Shown in pieces: positions 17,101 through 21,647 of a stretch of 21,647 bases of DNA. This stretch comes from Leishmania donovani (lineage: Eukaryota > Euglenozoa > Kinetoplastea > Trypanosomatida > Trypanosomatidae): positions 486,634 through 508,280 of the forward strand of contig NC_018245.1 in assembly GCF_000227135.1 (NCBI RefSeq), written 5' to 3'. Made by a program: the position numbers and the translations under genes. Numbering within the stretch: the stretch's first letter is position 1; every line of letters begins with the position of its first letter. The notes under the pieces are model-generated. The model was not told the origin of the DNA. It searched no databases and worked only from the letters and a program-made list of their open reading frames with translations.

Positions 17101-17922
17101 AATGCAAAACCGACGCACACGCGGAGGTGGTTTGGCGACGTCCCTTCATCGCTCGACTCGTTGCTGCATTGCATGACGAAGAATAGCGCCACGCTACCCA
17201 TCAGCGGCGACGGGAGGGATGAGTGGTCGCTGGTGCTGTCTGCCGAGACACTCCAGGCGTGTGTTGTGCCGCCACTGCCGGCTGGCTGCACCGCTCTCTG
17301 GGAGCTTGTTGAGGTGCTGCAGGACCTAGCCGACGCCTCGACAAAGGCAGAGGAGACGTTGGAGCCCCCTGCGACCGTGACGGAGTGGGTGTGGCTGGGC
17401 AGCCCTGAGGCCCTTTATGAGACACTCGACGCAGCGCTGCTCAAGGCCAGCGGCAGCGACCCCGCTGCTGGAGTGCCCACGCGCCACGGATACTACCTGT
17501 TGCCCTGGACCACTCTCGCCTACAGCCATCAGCCGTGGCGCGTCTACGATGAAAGTGGACAAGCGCGTCGTGCAGCCCAAGAATGGGAGGCGATGCTGCA
17601 GTCGTGGCTGACAGGCTCGTCATCAATAGACGGCGGCAAGGGGGTTCCGACCCGACGGCGCCAGCAGCCCGTTGTGCGGCTAGTTAGCCTGACGGAGGAA
17701 GTCTGTTTCTTCACCTGTATGCAGCGAGCGTCGACCTTGCATCTCAGCGCGGATGTGCATGTGGTGCGCGGCGATGTGCAGAGGGAGGAGAGGGAGGTGG
17801 CTCCCACAGTTCGCCGCGTATTGGCCGCATCGCAGGCGGCCAGGATAGCTGCGTCGTCGTCGGCGGCCGTGACGGAAAGCGCTGACTGGTATACCGAGGA
17901 GGATTACGACGGGCTGGATTGA
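14131..17922 (+). CDS. Large trypanosomatid protein with mitochondrial-type presequence, function unknown
   Basis: This is 1263 residues from ATG 14131, or 1246 from an in-frame ATG at 14182; the frame extends upstream only through a GTG and a Thr-His repeat made by a CA microsatellite. The N-terminus (MHLRHMHTNARALALTT.. then PRVSRRFYAGKASL) is rich in Arg, Ala, Ser and Thr without acids. RRFYAG looks like a matrix-processing-peptidase cleavage site, so mitochondrial import is likely. The remainder is Ala/Leu-rich, probably mostly helical, broken by low-complexity linkers (about residues 345-400 and 726-748). The best-ordered parts look to be about 463-500, 747-845 and 1115-1220, the last with aromatic-rich YYLLPWTTLAYSHQPWRVYDESG. 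It ends in an acidic tail, YTEEDYDGLD. I recognise no catalytic motif. Large helical mitochondrial proteins of this kind in kinetoplastids are often RNA-binding or mitoribosome-assembly factors; that is inference. Confidence 0.88.
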   Translation: MRRAIGEVASQSPTQSAMHLRHMHTNARALALTTPRVSRRFYAGKASLTGRIAPPSQPQSAPQLQTPPGSSLRPSTPASLNALSKSVRSHLAAHPSSSSSANELWVADRLFALLLQPAKDTYEASSTTALPPALEPLHPLLCVRVLQRLGYAVWECEAAAQDCSTQHAAAARKKGWTVRHTYPSLESSSGAIVTSAESLPSSRSVASAIYANTERVAGAVLAPLMPLVGDGTAAHPPHSQVLPVLPLIVEWLCTLPIAESAVPLDRWLPWVVAIYTEDHHNRRPLLQSPRLPPLLNLLPHLLRKLSVHLEDSTVAEQEATRCSPNILCEHGLASLFALSLAGPEATEDERGERGSRDDSGATAKATPLPAHLASHQHSRSTLADALWWHGEAPLLRLAGVRRALKQSGQTVPLASSAAAAAKPLHTPATATSGRLSTPLSHLQQDQELSCSHSERVPHVAIALDDDDVYRRFLLRLAALQNISLVNAAASAPRGITPALVSVRLTGAAALGATELCRDHAPAPLSEDPDMILRFIQPLHEYVLLLQESSAQWSGTAGPNAAATTGVLPVQLTFTGVAHVLMAIFGRPEELKQQSRCRGAAAVTPALRAQASLSVPAGSSVTTAFALLPQKARIHALKSLCELLLRHVRAVQASKSASSTLPTGAAPDCAPWFVDVELPQQEATLRRLCGAARALVRVVMEERRRSLDEEGPEGSVLTASSVVAAQQHRAAGGGPGASTTSTSPPATPLTSIISFERALRSLAFRVVEPALWRLHEVCAEAQTSVPVHVLTFEEWRLYLSVANAHEAERDILAGRLASAAVEHVDQVYSPIMASAVSLFDCVGGRAGLRTAQQVLPHPGQQPVSALVEGIRLTALQCLLFDGLRSGGSFSSTSAALSNTREEEAGYMDWVLHHLPHAFFSVWQRTEPPPTLTDLPSAANEAAEAAVADQQLLRRRLGLLTLLLHARVLSARELLRRDAALLPGTTPSRFTMNAKPTHTRRWFGDVPSSLDSLLHCMTKNSATLPISGDGRDEWSLVLSAETLQACVVPPLPAGCTALWELVEVLQDLADASTKAEETLEPPATVTEWVWLGSPEALYETLDAALLKASGSDPAAGVPTRHGYYLLPWTTLAYSHQPWRVYDESGQARRAAQEWEAMLQSWLTGSSSIDGGKGVPTRRRQQPVVRLVSLTEEVCFFTCMQRASTLHLSADVHVVRGDVQREEREVAPTVRRVLAASQAARIAASSSAAVTESADWYTEEDYDGLD

Positions 17923-18520
17923 GCGACGCCGTCTTGCAGGCACTGAGGAAGAGGTAAGGGAAGGGGGTGGGGCGGGGCCCAACGGCATGCATGTGTGCAT
18001 ATCGATGTCCACCGGGATCTCGCGTGTGCCTGCGCTTCGCCACTCGTCCAGTTTGTTCTCCTGTTTTTTGCTTTCCATCTTCCACCGACTTGAAGGTGCG
18101 TGAGCGCGTAGGACGATGGTGCCCACAAAGGAGGGAGGGGCGGAGGGGTGGAGCTGCGGCAGGACAGCCATGGCTGCCCTTCACATTTGTGATTTCGAGC
18201 GTGTTTGCACAGACTGCGCGCCGTCGCCCTTCCCAAGCGGAGGCCGTGGCGCTACTCTGCTCTCACCCGTGCAACAAATGCCGAGCGTACAGTAAGCATG
18301 CCTGTGACGGTGCGCGTTGCTGCCCCAACCACCGCGCGCATGTCAGCGTGCCGTTCACTCTCCCCCATCACCGTCGTTCGCCTTCCGACTCGATCGTATC
18401 CGCTCATCCTCTTCCTCGTGTCCCTGCGCCTTCATGCCGGCTCTCTCTCTGTACTTTATAGCTCAAACGCGAAAAGAAACTAACAATCGAAGGGGGCATC
18501 TCGCTAAGACTCACGTGAGC
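17923..18520. other. Spacer before the LYR-motif gene
   Basis: No gene seen. An open frame continues upstream of the LYR gene to a TTG, but it lacks an ATG before 18521. The 3' half is pyrimidine-rich and ends in the splice acceptor at 18460-18461. Confidence 0.7.
18404..18461 (+). promoter_or_regulatory. Candidate trans-splice acceptor of the LYR-motif gene
   Basis: Pyrimidine-rich stretch (TCATCCTCTTCCTCGTGTCC and onward, then CTCTCTCTCTGTACTTTATAG) with the AG at 18460-18461. The leader would be about 60 bases with no ATG before 18521. Confidence 0.6.
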
Positions 18521-19333
18521 ATGCGCGAGTGTCTTCATCTCACGCACGTGGTGCGCCATAAACGACACGACAAGGGCGGCAACGCCCACAACTTCGCCTT
18601 CGACACCCTCACGAAGGTCTACCGCGACGCCGTGTACTTGCCACAGGAGAAGTACCGGAGAGGCCTCATGCACCCAGAGCGTAGTCGAAGAGCGCCACCG
18701 TCGCAAGCAGCGCTTGTCGCGCCGTCGAGCAGCTCGGACGTCACCAACCACGTCGGCAACATCGGTGTCATGAGCTCAGTCGCTACCAAGCTATCCGATC
18801 GGATGGCGCAGCAGCACCACCAGAAGAAGCTTCAAACCGATGAAGATGGAGGGACAGACCACGCATTTGCCAAAGCAAGCTGCGCTACACCGATTGCGGG
18901 TCGCAGTGTAGTGTCCTCTTCCTCTTCACCCGCCCACTCTGCCGCAGCTGCGACGACCGAAGAGTCGTATGTGGACGACGAGGCCATTCGGAGGCGGCTG
19001 CGCGCCCATCTTTTCTCCAACAAAATGCAGTCAGGGCAGCCTTGCACTGCACCTTCCACGCCAGTGGCGACTGCCTCGGCATCCCCGCGACGCAGCGGAG
19101 TCCAGGCGGAGATACTGAGCGTGTATCGCAGCATGTTGCGAGAGGTTTCGCGCATGCAGGACGCCGACACGCGGCGCAGCTTGTCGGCGTACATTCGCCA
19201 GGAGTACGACAAGCAGCGTGACATTCCCCGCAAGAACATCACGAAGATCGAGTGGAGGCTGAACTATGGCAAGCGCAAGCTGGAGGAGTTGCAGGCGATG
19301 AGCAAGCACACAAAGTTCACCATGATGCGTTGA
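18521..19333 (+). CDS. LYR-motif protein, SDHAF1-like (complex II assembly) with long N-terminal extension
   Basis: This 270-residue protein has a C-terminal ~75 residues forming a Complex1_LYR domain. It starts EILSVYRSMLRE with the LYR-type tripeptide as V201-Y202-R203. Then come IRQEYDKQRDIPRKN and IEWRLNYGKRKLEEL (residues 243-257). R-x-E-[FY], the PR pair and IE-x-x-x-x-x-G-x-[RK]-x-L are the features that mark SDHAF1, the factor that helps place Fe-S clusters in the SDHB subunit of succinate dehydrogenase, within the LYR superfamily. LYR proteins act in the mitochondrial matrix and bind acyl carrier protein and the Fe-S chaperone system. SDHAF1 itself is usually about 100 residues; here about 195 residues precede the domain. 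The first 50 are basic and ordered-looking, the rest Ser/Ala/Gln-rich linker. ATG 18521 is the first after the acceptor. Other LYR proteins (LYRM family) are the alternative. Confidence 0.85.
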   Translation: MRECLHLTHVVRHKRHDKGGNAHNFAFDTLTKVYRDAVYLPQEKYRRGLMHPERSRRAPPSQAALVAPSSSSDVTNHVGNIGVMSSVATKLSDRMAQQHHQKKLQTDEDGGTDHAFAKASCATPIAGRSVVSSSSSPAHSAAAATTEESYVDDEAIRRRLRAHLFSNKMQSGQPCTAPSTPVATASASPRRSGVQAEILSVYRSMLREVSRMQDADTRRSLSAYIRQEYDKQRDIPRKNITKIEWRLNYGKRKLEELQAMSKHTKFTMMR

Positions 19334-20396
19334 ACACCGCACTACCTCCGCCCCACCTTACGTACCCATCTACGAAAAACCAAAGGCCCGCACATGCACG
19401 CACGCACGCATTCTCCTGTGCACGAACCTGAAGGCCGAGGCCCTCCCCCCACCTCACCCCACCCCACCCAGAAAGAGGCGGAGGGGAGTTAACTTCTGTG
19501 GATTTCCTCTAGGCATGAGGCGTGGTGTGAGGTGTGTGCCCTGCCAGATAACGGCTAGCACTTCCGCTCTGCATGCGTGCTCGTATCAGGCACCTCTGCC
19601 CTTGCAACGTGGGAAGAGCCCGGAGGAGAGGGTGATACTTTGCAGCGCTGCTTTTCTTCTGTGCTGCTGTGCAGCCGCAGATGTACCTCCGGCTGCGCCA
19701 CGCGACGCCTGTGGTTGCCTTGAAGGAGCTGCGTCGCGGGGCAACAACAGCAAAGCGGGGAGGAAATGCACGCCTGCGCCTCTGCCAGCGAGCGAGAGGG
19801 AGAGACATCACGACATGCAGCACTACCCGAAGCAGCAACACCGACGACGCTTTTTGTTTTCTCGGTGTTTTGCCGAGGAGCGAAGGCTATGGCAGGAACA
19901 CCTCCACCTCCTGCTTGAAAGAGGCAAGCAGACACACACGAAGGGACGGGTCTCGGTGGCGCCTATGGTGCTCGCTTCGCTTCTTGTTTTCCTTGTTTTC
20001 ACAGACAGACAGAGACAAAGTGCGACGCTGTCTTGCCGCGGTCCAGGCACGAAAAGTGAGTTGCGTCGCCCGCTTTTCTCCCTCCATCTCGTTCGCCTCT
20101 CCCTGAACCAATATGCTTGCGTGTTTTTTGTGTCTCGGAGTCGCTGGGCAGGGGAGGGAGCTGCAGGCGGTGATGGAGGGGTTTTGTGTGCATAAGTGCG
20201 TGTGCACACGCACAGGACTCGCACTCATCCTTATCCCCTCCTTTCCACCGCGATGCCTTCTTCCGCTCTTTCATGCTCGTTGGCTTCGCTGACAGCCCAC
20301 TTCCACTACTGCACGCGGGACGGCGCATGCACCGGACCTCTTACTCCTCGCTTGCAGCGCGACAACCCCTCGCCTTCGCTCTGTCCCTCTCCCACT

Positions 20397-20417
20397 ATGT
20401 ATATATATATATATATA
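20397..20417 (+). repeat. (TA)n microsatellite
   Basis: Alternating TA tract, unusual in this G+C-rich setting. It opens with ATG and would create an 18-codon upstream ORF if retained in a long leader. Confidence 0.85.
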
Positions 20418-20462
20418 ATAACGTATTCCGCTGATTTTCGTTGCGGCGATTGATCGACGTAG

Positions 20463-20499
20463 CCCCTACCCCTCTCTCTCCCCCTCTGCAACTACCAAG
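20463..20499 (+). promoter_or_regulatory. Upstream trans-splice acceptor of the ProRS gene (long isoform)
   Basis: A 27-base, almost pure pyrimidine tract (20463-20489) is followed by the first AG at 20498-20499. The first ATG downstream is 20565, which is in frame with ProRS and adds 87 residues. The quality of the tract is as good as that in front of other genes in the window. Confidence 0.6.
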
Positions 20500-20564
20500 A
20501 AAGGCGAAGCTCACGCACGGAAACACGCAAGCATACACGCATTTTGAATTGTGGACGTACCTAC

Positions 20565-20825
20565 ATGCGTGGTGGACGGCTCTTGGGCCCACCTCACGCG
20601 TGCTTTTCTCTGTTAAGTAACTCTGTGTCTTGCCTATCCTCCAGTCGGGCTTCGCATCGATCGATCACGCGCAACTTGGGCGTACGACATCACCTGCCGT
20701 CGTCTTCGCCTCGAACGCCGAGTTACTCGACAAGTCCCGTGACCCCTGTGACGCCGACGCGCGGTTACAGTGGTACTAAGATACACACGCAAAATAAATC
20801 GCCACCAGCTTCTTCTCTGCCTCAC
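20565..20825 (+). CDS. In-frame N-terminal extension of ProRS, predicted mitochondrial presequence
   Basis: 87 codons from ATG 20565 run without a stop into the ProRS start at 20826. The encoded stretch begins MRGGRLLGPPHACFSLLSNS. It is rich in Ser, Thr, Pro and Arg (8 Arg, 2 Lys, 6 His) and contains no Asp or Glu, in sharp contrast to the acidic segment that follows the 20826 Met. This is the composition of a mitochondrial targeting sequence. A splice acceptor just upstream (AG 20498-20499) makes 20565 the first ATG of the longer mRNA. One gene giving cytosolic and mitochondrial aminoacyl-tRNA synthetases by alternative trans-splicing is known in trypanosomatids for other synthetases. Here it is inferred from sequence. 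Confidence 0.6.
20621..20644 (+). promoter_or_regulatory. Downstream trans-splice acceptor of the ProRS gene (short isoform)
   Basis: Pyrimidine-rich CTCTGTGTCTTGCCTATCC followed by TCCAG, with the AG at 20643-20644. It lies inside the presequence codons. Use of this site removes ATG 20565, and the first ATG becomes 20826. Confidence 0.55.
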
Positions 20826-21647
20826 ATGTCCATCGAGGACTGCCGCGGCTTTCATGAGGTAAAGGCCCTTCTCCAAGAGCTGGGACTCGACATTCCGATC
20901 GTGCACCATGACGAGAAGGCCACCGTCGAGGAGGTGCTGGACCTCCTGCACAAAATGGGCATCCACGCTGCGGGCACCAAGACGCTCTTCCTCAAGAGCA
21001 AGAAGGGCGAACTGGTGATGGCGACGGCGTTCAAGTCCACCCCGACGGACCTCAAGTTCATTCAGAAGGTCACCAACACCAAGGACCTCCGCTTTGCTTC
21101 CAGCGAGGTGCTGCAGGAGTGCCTCGCCGTCGTGCAGGGCTGCGTCACACCGTTTGCCCTCATCAACAATATCGAGAAGCGTCCCATTACGCTCCTCATA
21201 GACCGCTCCCTGGAGGCCAGCACGCTGCCGCTCGCCTTCTGCCTGTGCCGTAACGATTACACTGCCGTCATAACCTTCGAGGAGCTCAAGAAGTACCTCG
21301 AGAAGCTCGGGCATGCGTACAAGCTGGTGGACTTTGGTGCGGCTTCGGCGGACGCTGCGGTGACGGGCGGCGCTGCTGCTCCTGCTCCGAAGCCGAAGAA
21401 GGCGCCCGCGGACGCTGCTGCTGCTGCTGCTGCGCCTGCGTCTGCACAGTCTGGCGAGACGAAGCTGGGCATCGCGGCGAAGCGCGAGGAGAACTTCTCT
21501 GCGTGGTACATTGATGTGATCACGAAGGCGGAGATGATCGAGTACTACGACGTGTCCGGGTGCTACATTATTCGTCCGTGGGCGTACTACGTGTGGAAGT
21601 GCGTGCAGCGCTTCCTTGGTGGGAAGATCGAGAAGCTTGGCGTGGAG
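20826..21647 (+). CDS. ProRS: Prolyl-tRNA synthetase with N-terminal editing domain (3' end outside the window)
   Basis: 274 codons are present and the frame is open at the window edge. The enzyme charges tRNA(Pro) with proline. Residues 1-170 are a YbaK/ProXp-type editing domain: GTKTLFLKSKKGELVM (K52 is the likely conserved editing lysine), LRFASSEVL, the VQGCVTPFALINN motif, and a C-terminal ITFEELKKYLEKLGH. This domain clears Ala-tRNA(Pro) in relatives. Residues 172-209 are an Ala/Pro/Lys linker, partly encoded by a GCT triplet repeat. From about residue 210 the class II catalytic region begins (LGIAAKREENFSAWYIDVI, then YYDVSGCYIIRPWAYYVW, up to KLGVE), which is typical of eukaryote/archaeon-type ProRS. 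Motifs 2 and 3 and the anticodon-binding domain lie beyond the window. ATG 20826 gives the standard cytosolic form. A longer, presequence-bearing form may start at 20565. As I recall, L. major carries two tandem ProRS genes on chromosome 18. Confidence 0.95.
   Translation, partial: MSIEDCRGFHEVKALLQELGLDIPIVHHDEKATVEEVLDLLHKMGIHAAGTKTLFLKSKKGELVMATAFKSTPTDLKFIQKVTNTKDLRFASSEVLQECLAVVQGCVTPFALINNIEKRPITLLIDRSLEASTLPLAFCLCRNDYTAVITFEELKKYLEKLGHAYKLVDFGAASADAAVTGGAAAPAPKPKKAPADAAAAAAAPASAQSGETKLGIAAKREENFSAWYIDVITKAEMIEYYDVSGCYIIRPWAYYVWKCVQRFLGGKIEKLGVE
21414..21436 (+). repeat. (GCT)n triplet repeat within the ProRS linker
   Basis: Consecutive GCT codons give a poly-Ala run in the linker between the editing and catalytic domains. 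It is likely to vary in length between strains. Confidence 0.85.

Larger units (their letters stand above)
19334..20564. other. Spacer between the LYR gene and prolyl-tRNA synthetase
   Basis: No credible gene. A 226-codon ATG frame at 19515-20195 has codon use (many AGG/AGA, mixed third positions) unlike the neighbours and reads through spacer-type sequence. Simple repeats: CACG units near 19395-19409, a C-rich tract with CCCCA units at 19441-19471, and (TA)n at 20397-20417. Confidence 0.65.

Noticed and set aside
19515..20195. 226-codon ATG frame, with a pyrimidine tract and AG three bases before it
   Set aside because: Many AGG/AGA and A/T-ending codons and spacer-like composition. The acceptor would leave almost no leader. 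No similarity recognised; I would reopen it only if ribosome profiling supports it.

Overview
The window looks like a stretch of a Leishmania (or closely related trypanosomatid) chromosome. The evidence is G+C-rich, intron-free genes all on the + strand, long gene-free spacers full of (GT)n, (CT)n and (CA)n tracts, and polypyrimidine tracts followed by AG upstream of each start, as needed for spliced-leader trans-splicing. At the right edge there is a prolyl-tRNA synthetase fused to an N-terminal YbaK-type editing domain, an arrangement known from kinetoplastids and apicomplexans. I cannot fix the species from sequence alone.

Layout. 1-1511: a broken reverse-transcriptase fragment of a non-LTR retroelement (ingi/DIRE-like), followed by near-identical direct repeats interrupted by a 99-N assembly gap. 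1512-3137: spacer. 3138-3467: small two-helix membrane protein resembling the RNASEK/V-ATPase subunit f type. 3468-6373: unusually long gene-free interval holding at least one strong orphan splice acceptor. 6374-6982: cysteine-motif protein whose CX9C spacing matches complex I subunit NDUFA8. 6983-8530: spacer. 8531-13159: 1542-residue disordered and coiled-coil protein. 13160-14130: spacer with a 10-bp inverted repeat. 14131-17922: large protein with a mitochondrial-type N-terminus. 17923-18520: spacer. 18521-19333: LYR-motif protein with an SDHAF1-like C-terminal domain behind a long extension. 19334-20564: spacer. 20826 to the window end: prolyl-tRNA synthetase (3'-truncated), preceded by an in-frame 87-codon ATG-started extension at 20565.

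All genes lie on one strand and would be co-transcribed as part of one polycistronic unit, each mRNA being released by trans-splicing and polyadenylation. Three or four of the six products point to the mitochondrion (complex I subunit, complex II assembly factor, presequence-bearing protein, and a possible mitochondrial form of ProRS). Trypanosomatid clusters are generally not functional operons, so this may be coincidence.

Most notable: (1) two splice-acceptor-like sites, each followed by a different in-frame first ATG of ProRS, where the longer form adds 87 residues containing no Asp or Glu, which predicts cytosolic and mitochondrial isoforms from one gene; (2) probable identities for the complex I and SDHAF1-like genes; (3) the retroelement/repeat/gap region at the left edge. 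Several apparent longer reading frames begin at GTG or TTG; I moved those starts to the first ATG downstream of a plausible splice acceptor.
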